Part shown: piece after piece, positions 1-6,080 of the stretch | Layout of the letters: the number at the start of each line of letters is the position of its first letter | Position numbering within the stretch: the first letter of the stretch is position 1 | Source of the DNA: Polaromonas sp. | Lineage (GTDB): Bacteria; Pseudomonadota; Gammaproteobacteria; Burkholderiales; Burkholderiaceae_C | Reading direction: 5' to 3' | Assembly (NCBI GenBank): GCA_025362825.1 | Contig: JANYFF010000554.1 | Location: 1 to 8,655 of the forward strand | Length of the DNA: 8,655 nucleotides | Made by a program: the position numbers and the translations under genes | Notes under the pieces: model-generated | Told to the model about the DNA's origin: nothing | Databases searched by the model: none | The model's input: the letters and a program-made list of their open reading frames with translations, nothing else

Positions 1-586
1 CCGGCGAGGTCTTGCCGCCAGGGGCGCGGAACAGCGGAAGCGGCGCCTTGCCTGTGATGGTCTGCAGACGGGTGTTGGACTTGCCGATTTCTTCGCAATA
101 CTGTTTTGCCGTCCAGCTGAAGTCTCGGCCTTCGTCGGGCCCGGCGGACGGGCGGATGCGGAAAGTGGCTGACTCGCCTTTAACATCGCCGCGCCAGTAG
201 GAATGGTTGTAGGTGTGCGAGGCAAACTCATGGCCCTCGGCGGCGCGGGCCTTCCACCACGGTGCCCAGTGATCCCCCAGGCTGCCGTCACCGGTTTTGG
301 TGCGTTCATTGGCCGCAAAAAACGTCACCTTGACCTGGTGTTTGTTCAACACCTCGGCGATCAACGGCGCGACTTCCATATGGCCAGTGTCCAGGGTCAG
401 GTAAACAGGTTTGCAACCCGGCGCAGGCGCTGAAGCGGTTTTTTGTGCATTTTGGGTATCAATAGTGCCCGCTGCCCATGATGAATGGGCGCCTGCAGCT
501 ATGAAAACCATAGCAACCACGGAACGAAGGCGATCCTTCGACAAGCTCAGGACGAACGGGTCAGAAGTGAGCAACCGTGGGGGCAT
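1..586 (-). CDS. Polysaccharide deacetylase (NodB/CE4 fold), exported, C-terminus outside window
   Basis: The first 195 codons are visible and the gene continues past the left edge. CE4 enzymes are metal-dependent and remove acetyl groups from polysaccharides or peptidoglycan outside the cytoplasm. Motif 1 is YLTLDTGHM at residues 62-70, followed by the family-typical VTFFAANE. Motif 2 is SHTYNH at 123-128, with both metal-binding histidines of HxxxH. Motif 3 is FRAPGG at 186-191. In motif 1 the second aspartate of the usual DD pair is Thr67, so the metal site may be altered. Residues about 19-39 look like a signal peptide (basic start, hydrophobic stretch, cleavage near SWA-AG). The chosen ATG lies 2 nt after the stop of the propeller gene, which suggests translational coupling in one operon. 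Residues 8-18 are encoded by what looks like a dispersed repeat, so the native start may have been altered; Met26 (ATG at 511) is an alternative but would truncate the signal. Family is clear, substrate unknown. Confidence 0.85.
   Translation of the reverse strand, partial: MPPRLLTSDPFVLSLSKDRLRSVVAMVFIAAGAHSSWAAGTIDTQNAQKTASAPAPGCKPVYLTLDTGHMEVAPLIAEVLNKHQVKVTFFAANERTKTGDGSLGDHWAPWWKARAAEGHEFASHTYNHSYWRGDVKGESATFRIRPSAGPDEGRDFSWTAKQYCEEIGKSNTRLQTITGKAPLPLFRAPGGKTSP
533..563. repeat. Dispersed repeat-like segment inside the deacetylase signal-peptide region
   Basis: The core TTCGACAAGCTCAGGACGAA (537-556) resembles a short repeat that I recall in many proteobacterial genomes, where it yields peptides such as FDKLRTNG or PFVLSLSK in spurious or extended ORFs. 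Here it encodes residues 8-18 of the deacetylase (PFVLSLSKD), just before the hydrophobic signal segment. An overlapping perfect hairpin, CGAAGG-CGAT-CCTTCG, spans 525-540. Only one copy is in the window, so its repetitive nature rests on recall. Confidence 0.5.
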
Positions 587-588
587 AC

Positions 589-1659
589 CTATCTAGCCGC
601 GTGATCCAGAGTCCAGACGCCGTGTGGACTTTTTCCGACGTTAACCTGGCGCACGATCTTGCGGGTGGCAACGTCAATCACGGTCAGTTTGCGGGCCCAG
701 CGCGAGGTCACCATGATCTGCTTGCCGTCGCGGCTGACGTCCATGCAGTCGGGGCCGCCGGGTGCGGGGAAGCTGTCCACCACTTCCATGGTCTGCAGGT
801 CGATCTTGCTGATGCTGTTGGCCACGCGGTTGCTGACCAGTACATGGCGGGTGTCATAGGCGCGAAAAGCGTGGGCGCCGGCGGCGGTCTTGATGACCTT
901 GACGCGTTTGGGTTCCTTGTTGCCGGCCTTGTCGCTCACGTCATAGACCTCAACTGCGTCGCCGCCGGTCAAGCCCACCAGCAGCAGCTTATCGTCCGCC
1001 GTACCAAAGACATCGGCCGGAATCGGGCCGGTTTTGGTACGCCATTTGATGGTCTGGCTGGCAAGGTCGAGTGCAATGAGCTCGTCGCTGTCCTGCATGG
1101 TTGAGTAAATCGTCGTGCTTTTGCTGTCTATCCACAAGTGGCTGGGCGTTTTGCCGGTCGGCACGCGCTTGGCCAGGGTGACGTCCTTGCCGTCCCATTT
1201 GTAGATGTCGATGTGGTTGAGCCGGTTGGCCGCCGTCACAAACCATTTCATGTCGGGTGAAAACCGCAGTTGGTAAGGGTCGATGATGCCGCGAACGGTG
1301 CGTTGCACCTCGGCAGTTTTCGGATCTATGAAGGTCAGCGAATCGGACAGCGCATTGGCCACGATCACCGACTTTTCATCTGGCGTGAAATACAGGTGGT
1401 GCGGTTGCTTGCCGGTAGCAATGCGCTTGGTCTCCGTCCAGGTGACGGGATTGATGACGCTGACGCTGTCGTCCAGCGAATTAAGCACAAAGACCGGCGA
1501 GGTGACCGGGCCGAGCGCCGCTGCAGCGATGGCCGCAGCTGCTGCCGGGGCTGGTTTGGGGGCTGAAGTCTGGGCCAGTGCTACACCAGCCATTGGGATG
1601 CAAAACAAACCGGAGACAACAAACAGGCGAGCGGCTAAGAAACGAACAGAAACATTCAC
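589..1659 (-). CDS. Exported seven-bladed YVTN/YncE-type beta-propeller protein
   Basis: This 356-residue protein has an N-terminal signal peptide (RFLAARLFVVSG, cleavage probably after VALA at residue 29) and a low-complexity Ala/Pro linker (about 33-50). About seven repeats follow, each of the form S-x-x-x-ID-x-x-T-x-x-x-x-x-x-x-x-G-x-x-P-x-x-x-x-x-x-x-D. Examples are SVSVINPVTWTETKRI (65-80), SLTFIDPKTAEVQRTV (107-122), SISKIDLQTMEVVDSF (282-297) and KLTVIDVATRKIVRQV (324-339). Seven repeats fit one closed propeller of the YVTN/YncE class. Such proteins are periplasmic or surface-exposed binding scaffolds and no enzymatic motif is visible. The start codon is GTG at 1657-1659; no in-frame ATG lies upstream of the signal sequence, and the Shine-Dalgarno match is weak. 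The gene is first in an apparent operon with the deacetylase, which suggests a shared envelope or polysaccharide role, but this is inference. No symbol is assigned because YncE-like proteins are functionally diverse. Confidence 0.85.
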   Translation of the reverse strand: MNVSVRFLAARLFVVSGLFCIPMAGVALAQTSAPKPAPAAAAAIAAAALGPVTSPVFVLNSLDDSVSVINPVTWTETKRIATGKQPHHLYFTPDEKSVIVANALSDSLTFIDPKTAEVQRTVRGIIDPYQLRFSPDMKWFVTAANRLNHIDIYKWDGKDVTLAKRVPTGKTPSHLWIDSKSTTIYSTMQDSDELIALDLASQTIKWRTKTGPIPADVFGTADDKLLLVGLTGGDAVEVYDVSDKAGNKEPKRVKVIKTAAGAHAFRAYDTRHVLVSNRVANSISKIDLQTMEVVDSFPAPGGPDCMDVSRDGKQIMVTSRWARKLTVIDVATRKIVRQVNVGKSPHGVWTLDHAAR

Positions 1660-1707
1660 AAAAACGGGCTTTCTCAGGTCAATCCACTAGTGTACCGGGC
1701 CGCACGA

Positions 1708-1748
1708 CGGGGCCGGATAAAGACCCTCGAACCGGCAGCACGGCCCCG
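1708..1748. repeat. 8-bp inverted repeat between divergent genes
   Basis: CGGGGCCG (1708-1715) and CGGCCCCG (1741-1748) are perfect inverted arms 25 nt apart. They lie in the 122-bp gap between the propeller gene (minus) and the hydrolase (plus). In such GC-rich DNA an 8-bp pair can occur by chance. A second small inverted repeat, GATCG-CTTA-CGATC (1762-1775), sits where the hydrolase ribosome binding site would be expected. No convincing -35/-10 pair was found in this gap for either gene. Confidence 0.3.
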
Positions 1749-1781
1749 GCAGCGGATTTTCGATCGCTTACGATCATTTCC

Positions 1782-2555
1782 ATGCACCTGATGAACATCA
1801 ACGGCAGCCAGCTGGAAGTCGCGCAAATCGCCGGCCCCGCCGGGCGCGCCCCCATCGTTTTCCTGCACGAGGGCCTGGGTTCGGTCAGCCTCTGGACGCA
1901 GCGCGGTGTGGACTGGCCAATGGCAGTGTGCAAGGCCACGGGCCGCGCCGGGGTGGTGTATTCGCGCCGGGGCTATGGCAAGTCGCAGGCGGTGCCCACC
2001 GTGCGCCCTTACCTGCAGCCTGACTACATGCAGCGTGAGGCTTGGGAGGTGTTGCCGGCATTGCTGGCGCAACTGGAAATTGAGCAGCCAGTGCTGCTCG
2101 GCCATTCGGACGGCGCGACGATCGCCCTGCTGCATGCCAGCCGCTTTGCCGTCTCGGGCTGCATCGCCATGGCGCCGCATGTGCTGGTCGAAGACATCGC
2201 CGTGCAGGCGATTTCAGAGGCAACACAGGCTTTTGCTACAGGCGAGCTGCGCGAGCGGCTGGCCAGGCACCATGCCGATGTAGACGGCGCTTTCTGGCAA
2301 TGGAATGATGTCTGGCTTTCAGACGGCTTTCGCGGCATGGACGTTCGCACTGAATGCCGCGCCATCAGCGCGCCGCTGCTGCTGGTGCAGGGCCTGGACG
2401 ACGAGTACGGCAGCATGCTGCAGCTCGATGAGATCGCACGGGCGGTGCCCCAGGCGGTGCAGCGCCGGCTGGCGGCCTGCGGCCATTCGCCGCAGCGTGA
2501 CCAGCCGCAACAAACGCTGGACGCTGTGGTGAATTTTTTGAAGCCGGCAGCCTGA
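1782..2555 (+). CDS. Alpha/beta hydrolase fold enzyme
   Basis: This 257-residue cytoplasmic protein has no signal peptide. The oxyanion-hole strand is IVFLHEGLGS (25-34). The nucleophile elbow is GHSDG (107-111), with Ser109. The probable acid is Asp207 in LLLVQGLDDEYGS, and the base is His235 in ACGHSPQ. The catalytic triad of the alpha/beta hydrolase superfamily is therefore complete, and the length fits the compact single-domain type with a small cap (about 135-190). The reading frame is open upstream to 1578, but that stretch overlaps the divergent propeller gene and is rich in unlikely residues. I therefore take ATG 1782 (MHLMNING), with ATG 1791 as the alternative; neither has a strong Shine-Dalgarno. 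The substrate cannot be read from the sequence: esterase, lactonase and C-C bond hydrolase are all possible. It is transcribed alone and converges with the molybdopterin-fold gene. Confidence 0.85.
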   Translation: MHLMNINGSQLEVAQIAGPAGRAPIVFLHEGLGSVSLWTQRGVDWPMAVCKATGRAGVVYSRRGYGKSQAVPTVRPYLQPDYMQREAWEVLPALLAQLEIEQPVLLGHSDGATIALLHASRFAVSGCIAMAPHVLVEDIAVQAISEATQAFATGELRERLARHHADVDGAFWQWNDVWLSDGFRGMDVRTECRAISAPLLLVQGLDDEYGSMLQLDEIARAVPQAVQRRLAACGHSPQRDQPQQTLDAVVNFLKPAA

Positions 2556-2556
2556 A

Positions 2557-2607
2557 TGCTATATTTTTAATAGCAACTTGTGCCCGTTTTACAGGGGCTG
2601 CAGGCAC
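2557..2607. repeat. Comamonadaceae-like intergenic inverted repeat
   Basis: TGCTAT (2557-2562) and ATAGCA (2570-2575) flank an AT-rich 7-nt loop and begin 2 nt after the hydrolase stop. A second stem follows: GTGCC (2580-2584) with GGCAC (2603-2607), or alternatively GCCC (2582-2585) with GGGC (2595-2598). This layout resembles intergenic repeats common in Comamonadaceae genomes (from recall). A partial second copy sharing TACAGGGGCTGC lies at 7130-7141. It may act as an mRNA 3'-end structure. Confidence 0.5.
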
Positions 2608-2631
2608 TTTTCATGTTTTTTTGCATTTTTT

Positions 2632-2660
2632 GAGGCTATTGGGACTTTCGGAGCCTTTTT
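2632..2660 (+). terminator. Possible intrinsic terminator after the hydrolase
   Basis: AGGCT (2633-2637) pairs with AGCCT (2652-2656), with a G-T pair extending the stem, and a run of T follows to 2660. The stem is short and the loop is 14 nt, so this is a weak candidate. The position, between two convergent genes, suits a terminator. Confidence 0.35.
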
Positions 2661-2690
2661 GGCCGCCATCAACCCGGTTTCAAGCCAATC

Positions 2691-3284
2691 TCAGCCCTGT
2701 TTGGCTTCGACGTGGTACATCGCCCACGGGCACCAGGCAAACCGCGCTGGTAGCGGTTTGGCCGCCATGTCGGGAAATCGGTCAGCGTCATACACCGCCC
2801 ACAGCGGCCCCAGTCCACCCAGCGCCATCGGCTGACCGTCAAGATGCGTCGCGACGATGAAGCGGTACTGGCTGGCTTCTGCGCCCGTCAGCTGCGCCGC
2901 ATAGCCGTCCACCGCCCGCAAAAAGAGCGTCGTCTTGTCGGTCACCTTGACGCCGCTGGCCTTCATCACGTCCAGCAGCAAGGGGCCCTTGAGGGTGTGC
3001 GGCTTGCTGTCGTATTCGAGCGTTGGCTTGATGCTGACGGCGGGCAACGCTGTCAGGGCCGCAAAGTCAAACACCTGAGCTTTGTCAAAGCTGATTTTTT
3101 GCTTTGCCATCATCTGGTCCAGCGCCGGGTCCAGCGGGCCGCGGTTGCCGGCGCCACTGATGCCGCTGACGGTCAGCAGGATGGGGCCACGCGCCGTTTT
3201 GGGCGCATGCTGCGCGCCTGAAAGCGAAGGCACGGCCAGCGCCGCCAGCGCGCTGGCACCAAGTAATTGACGACGCTGGTTCAT
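2691..3284 (-). CDS. Exported small molybdopterin-binding (sulfite oxidase fold) protein
   Basis: The 197-residue protein begins MNQRRQLLGASALAALA, with RRxLLG close to the Tat consensus and cleavage probable near SGA-QH (about 24). Tat export would fit a protein folded around a cofactor. The C-terminal half carries the pattern of short proteins matched by the oxidoreductase molybdopterin-binding domain: KGPLLLDVMKASGV (99-112), FLRAVDGYAAQL (121-132), LDGQPMALGGLGPLWAVY (148-165) and the closing WAMYHVE (187-193). The cysteine that ligates molybdenum in true sulfite oxidases is not seen at its usual central place; the only cysteine is Cys185 near the end. Cofactor binding and redox activity are therefore uncertain. 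A good AAGGAG Shine-Dalgarno precedes the ATG at 3284. The gene follows the rsuA remnant by 24 bp on the same strand, so it was probably the last gene of a TSUP-rsuA operon before the cassette arrived. Confidence 0.75.
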   Translation of the reverse strand: MNQRRQLLGASALAALAVPSLSGAQHAPKTARGPILLTVSGISGAGNRGPLDPALDQMMAKQKISFDKAQVFDFAALTALPAVSIKPTLEYDSKPHTLKGPLLLDVMKASGVKVTDKTTLFLRAVDGYAAQLTGAEASQYRFIVATHLDGQPMALGGLGPLWAVYDADRFPDMAAKPLPARFAWCPWAMYHVEAKQG

Positions 3285-3308
3285 GACGGGCTCCTTGGGG
3301 TTTAAAAA

Positions 3309-3639
3309 TCAGACGCTGGCTGCTGATTGGGCCGGCTTGGTTGAACTTGCCAGCAGATCTTCTGCGGTCGGCCAGAGCCATTCGCCGGCCTTGCGGTCTG
3401 CCGGCAAATCGAGCGTGCCGATGCGCGAGCGGTGCAGTCCGCCGACGTCTTCAACGCGTTTGCCAACCGCAGCAATCATGCGCTTGACCTGGTGGTATTT
3501 GCCTTCTGTCAGGGTCAGGCTCAGGGTGTTGTCGCCGGTTTTTTCGCAGGCCGCAGCCCGCACCGGCTTGGGGTCGTCGTCCAGCACCACGCCGCCCAGC
3601 AGCTTTTGCACTTGTTTATCGTCCATCGGGTGCTTGGCC
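3309..3639 (-). pseudogene. rsuA 3'-end remnant (C-terminal 109 codons of pseudouridine synthase)
   Basis: The last 109 codons before the stop at 3309-3311 encode AKHPMDDKQVQKLL and continue with the TEGKYHQVKRM and GGLHRSRIG motifs. They align with residues 146 to the end of the intact RsuA at 7215-7961. The S4 domain and catalytic Asp part are absent, and homology stops at 3639, 18 bp before the end of the GntR gene. The frame stays open further upstream, to an ATG at 4175, only because it runs out of frame through the GntR gene. The tail differs from the intact copy (DVGG in place of GEGGVGG, and a longer end KPAQSAASV). It sits 24 bp from the molybdopterin-fold gene on the same strand, so I infer it is the native 3' end of the original rsuA, displaced by an insertion. 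Confidence 0.85.
3472..3594. repeat. Left copy of 123-bp identical repeat (rsuA segment)
   Basis: This block is identical base for base to 7360-7482, in the same orientation. To its right (3595-3639) the copies differ at 8 of 45 positions. To its left they differ more and show a 9-bp length difference. The block encodes the segment from VVLDDDPKPV to MIAAV of the pseudouridine synthase. The sharp identity edges suggest a crossover or gene conversion tract. Confidence 0.9.
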
Positions 3640-3657
3640 AGCCGAGTCAATGTACTG

Positions 3658-4440
3658 TCAAGGAGCGAATCCCGGAGCGCGGCTGTCCGAAACGATGTGG
3701 AGTTCACGCTCAGTCGGCGGCGTGAATATCCTCTGGTAATAGATGGGGTCAGTCTCGCCCAAGAAAGCCTGTACCCGCAGCGAAGAGCAAAACTGGCGCG
3801 CTGGAATATCCAGCAGTTTGCTGACTTCCAGCGGTGGCACGTCTTGCCGGGTAAACAGGTCCACTTTGTGGATCGCCTGTCCACAAGCGCGAAAAATGAC
3901 CTGTTTGAAATTCTCGCTGGTGAGCTGGCGCAAAGGCATGCTGACGAATACGGGCAACCGCAGCGGATCAACCCAGAAGGCGCTGTGCACCGAAAACTCA
4001 TCCCCGATACGGATGCGGCGGATGATCTGCAGCGCGTCCTTGCAGCGCAGGTGCGCTGTCCACGGTCCCGGCCCGCTGACCCTTTCCCGCGATAGCACCT
4101 CCGGAAATACCGGCAGATAGCCTTGGCCAGAATCGTCGACGAAGCGGCAGTGGAAGGGATGTTCCATTTGCCCACCGCTGCTGCGGTCTGAAATAAAGGA
4201 ACCCTGACCGGGCCGGCGCTGAATCACCCGCTCGTCCACCAGCTGGCGCAAAGCCCTTTGGATCGTCCCGAGGCTGATAGGTAGCACCTGGGCCAACTCC
4301 TGCTCGTTGGGCATGCGGGTGCCTGGTTTGACTTGGCCACTGGCCACTGCATGCAGTACCGCATCATGCAAAGCGGTGTACTTGGGCAGGCCCGGACGGC
4401 TGAAACGCTCTAAAAGTTGCGACAGGTCAATTGCGTTCAT
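3658..4440 (-). CDS. GntR/HutC-family transcriptional regulator with UTRA domain
   Basis: This 260-residue protein has an N-terminal winged helix-turn-helix (about 20-84). It carries the GntR signature YTALHDAVLHAVASGQVKPG (21-40), MPNEQELAQVL and SLGTIQRALRQLVDERVIQRRPGQGSF. The C-terminal UTRA ligand-binding domain (about 95-250) includes the family-typical DPIYYQRIFTPPTEREL (231-247). HutC-type regulators are usually repressors released by a small-molecule inducer related to the pathway they control. The gene is divergent from the sulfatase, with 84 bp between start codons, so it most likely controls the sulfatase and the binding protein. A perfect palindrome in that gap is the candidate operator, and its half-site TCATTGC recurs at 4437-4443 across this gene's own start codon, which hints at autoregulation. 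The Shine-Dalgarno (GGGAAAA) is weak. The ligand is unknown; the sulfatase substrate or product is the natural guess. Confidence 0.9.
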   Translation of the reverse strand: MNAIDLSQLLERFSRPGLPKYTALHDAVLHAVASGQVKPGTRMPNEQELAQVLPISLGTIQRALRQLVDERVIQRRPGQGSFISDRSSGGQMEHPFHCRFVDDSGQGYLPVFPEVLSRERVSGPGPWTAHLRCKDALQIIRRIRIGDEFSVHSAFWVDPLRLPVFVSMPLRQLTSENFKQVIFRACGQAIHKVDLFTRQDVPPLEVSKLLDIPARQFCSSLRVQAFLGETDPIYYQRIFTPPTERELHIVSDSRAPGFAP

Positions 4441-4468
4441 TGCTACATTTTCCCACGTCGGGCGGCAG

Positions 4469-4497
4469 TTGACAGTTCATTAGAGCTCAATTACTAT
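4469..4497 (+). promoter_or_regulatory. Sigma70 promoter of the sulfatase gene
   Basis: A perfect -35 box TTGACA (4469-4474) is followed, after exactly 17 nt, by TACTAT (4492-4497), which matches the -10 consensus at 4 of 6 positions. Transcription would start near 4503-4505, about 20 nt before the sulfatase ATG. A palindrome CTATATAG (4494-4501) overlaps the -10 box. Confidence 0.65.
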
Positions 4498-4503
4498 ATA
4501 GCA

Positions 4504-4515
4504 TCATTGCAATGA
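4504..4515. promoter_or_regulatory. Candidate GntR operator: 12-bp perfect palindrome
   Basis: TCATTGCAATGA is a perfect inverted repeat covering the predicted +1 of the sulfatase promoter and ending just before the ribosome binding site. Repressor binding here would block initiation. The partial copy TCATTGC (4437-4443) overlaps the start codon of the divergent regulator. Assignment to the GntR protein is inference from position. Confidence 0.5.
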
Positions 4516-4524
4516 AGGATTATT

Positions 4525-5991
4525 ATGAATGCGCCATCAAAGCCACGCAACGTGGTTGTCATCATGTCCGACGAGCACAGCCCCAAGATCATGGGCTGCG
4601 CTGGTCACCCCATCGTTTCCACTCCCAACCTCGATGCATTGGCCGCCCGAGGCACGCGCTTCACATCGGCCTACACCACCAGCCCGGTCTGCGTGCCCGC
4701 ACGCGCGGCGTTCGCGCTGGGCAAGTACATCCATCAGATCGGATTCTGGGACAACGCGGACGCCTATGACGGCTCGCAGCCGAGCTGGCATCATGTGCTG
4801 CGCGAAAGCGGCCACGAAGTAGTGTCCATCGGCAAGCTGCACTTCAACAAGTCAGGCGACGACCACGGTTTTTCGGAAGAGCAGATTCCCATGCATATCC
4901 TGGACGGTAAGGGCGACCTGCTCGGACTGGTCCGCGAGGACTTGCCGCGCCGCGGTGGCGCCAAGAAGATGTCGGCCATGGCGGGTCCTGGCGAATCCAC
5001 TTACACGCTATACGACCGCGACATCTGCGCCCGCGCACAAGTATGGCTGCGCGAAAACGCGACGCGACAGCACGACAAGCCCTGGATTCTGTTTGTGTCT
5101 TTTGTTGCGCCGCATTTTCCATTGACGGCGCCGCCGGAGCACTACTACCGCTACTTCAACCAAAAGCTGCCAATGCCCAAGCTCTATGCGCGCGAGGAAC
5201 GTACCCGGCATCCCTACCTGGAAGACTACCGCAACAGTTTCTGCTATGACGACTACTTTGACAGCCCCGCCGATGTGCACCGCGCACTCTCCGGCTATTT
5301 CGGCCTGGTCAGTTTCTTCGACGAGCACCTGGGCAAGATTACACGGGTGATGAGCGAACTCGGACTGGACGACACAACCGACATCCTCTACACCAGCGAC
5401 CACGGCGACAACCTCGGCGCACGCGGCCTGTGGGGCAAGTCCACTATGTACGATGAGATAGCGGGCGTGCCGCTAATCGCGGCTGGCCCAAGCTTTCCGA
5501 AGGGCAAGGTGATCGACACGCCGGTGAGTCACGTTGATGCATTCCCGACCATCATCGAGTCTGCGGGTGAGTCCTTCGAGGCACTCAAGGATACCCACCC
5601 CGGCGTCTCGCTCGTGGACCTCTCCAACGGCGCCCGCCCAGAACGCACGGTGCTGAGCGAATACCACGGTATGGGCTCGACCACCGGTGCATACATGGTG
5701 CGTGTAGGTAAATACAAGTACGTGCACTACGTCAAGTATCAACCTCAGCTATTCGACCTGGAGCAAGACCCAGACGAGATTCACGACCTGTCGGCCAAGT
5801 CAGAAATGGCGTCCGTGCTGCAGGAATGCCGCCAGAAGCTTTTTGCGATGCTCGATCCGGTCGAAGTGGATCAGCGCGCCAAAGCACGGCAGGCTGAACT
5901 GCTTGCAGCCAACGGCGGTCGCAAGGCCGTCATAGCACGGGGCGACTTGGGCTTCACCCCGGCGCCGGGAGTCGTTGCGACTTTTCAGTGA
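4525..5991 (+). CDS. Type I (formylglycine) sulfatase, choline-sulfatase-like; may be a phosphonate monoester hydrolase
   Basis: This 488-residue enzyme belongs to the alkaline phosphatase/sulfatase superfamily and hydrolyses sulfate (or related phosphonate/phosphate) esters. The metal site starts at Asp16 in VVIMSDEHSP. The nucleophile motif is CVPAR (56-60), matching CxPxR, in which Cys56 would be converted to formylglycine; Ala replaces the usual Ser at the fourth place. Other active-site landmarks are GKLHF (103-107), PHFPL (196-200), TSDHGD (290-295, with Asp292 and His293 as metal ligands) and GLWGKST (301-307, Lys305). The C-terminal part has LFDLEQDPDE-type sequence, common to sulfatases. 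No signal peptide is seen, so it is probably cytoplasmic. Start ATG 4525 has a good GAAGGA ribosome binding site 5 nt upstream. The gene is first in an apparent operon with the Bug protein 89 bp downstream, and is divergent from the GntR gene. A formylglycine-generating enzyme must be encoded elsewhere. Substrate unassigned. Confidence 0.85.
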   Translation: MNAPSKPRNVVVIMSDEHSPKIMGCAGHPIVSTPNLDALAARGTRFTSAYTTSPVCVPARAAFALGKYIHQIGFWDNADAYDGSQPSWHHVLRESGHEVVSIGKLHFNKSGDDHGFSEEQIPMHILDGKGDLLGLVREDLPRRGGAKKMSAMAGPGESTYTLYDRDICARAQVWLRENATRQHDKPWILFVSFVAPHFPLTAPPEHYYRYFNQKLPMPKLYAREERTRHPYLEDYRNSFCYDDYFDSPADVHRALSGYFGLVSFFDEHLGKITRVMSELGLDDTTDILYTSDHGDNLGARGLWGKSTMYDEIAGVPLIAAGPSFPKGKVIDTPVSHVDAFPTIIESAGESFEALKDTHPGVSLVDLSNGARPERTVLSEYHGMGSTTGAYMVRVGKYKYVHYVKYQPQLFDLEQDPDEIHDLSAKSEMASVLQECRQKLFAMLDPVEVDQRAKARQAELLAANGGRKAVIARGDLGFTPAPGVVATFQ

Positions 5992-6080
5992 GCACCGCGT
6001 ACAGAATGTGCGCGCAAGGGCGTTAGCGCGGTTACCCAGCCTATTCGCAGTACAACCTTAAGTCACAAAGGACACTCAGT

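Noticed and set aside
577..1104. A 175-codon plus-strand frame opposite the propeller gene
   Set aside because: The His/Ala/Val-rich composition is typical of an antisense shadow; the minus-strand propeller repeats explain the region.
1578..1781. N-terminal extension of the alpha/beta hydrolase to 1578
   Set aside because: The extra residues overlap the signal-peptide coding region of the divergent gene and do not look like a targeting sequence. The fold begins right after Met 1782.
3283..4095. A 270-codon plus-strand frame across the rsuA remnant and GntR gene
   Set aside because: It is antisense to recognised coding sequence, with low-complexity Ser/Arg-rich content and no motif.
3309..4175. 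A 288-codon minus-strand frame joining the rsuA remnant to upstream sequence
   Set aside because: Only the last 109 codons resemble a protein family. The upstream part reads the GntR gene out of frame, and it is common for GC-rich coding DNA to leave such frames open.
5992..6080. Terminator between the sulfatase and Bug genes
   Set aside because: The CGCGC/GCGCG pair has a 10-nt loop but no following T-run, so it does not support transcription termination and the two genes can share a transcript.
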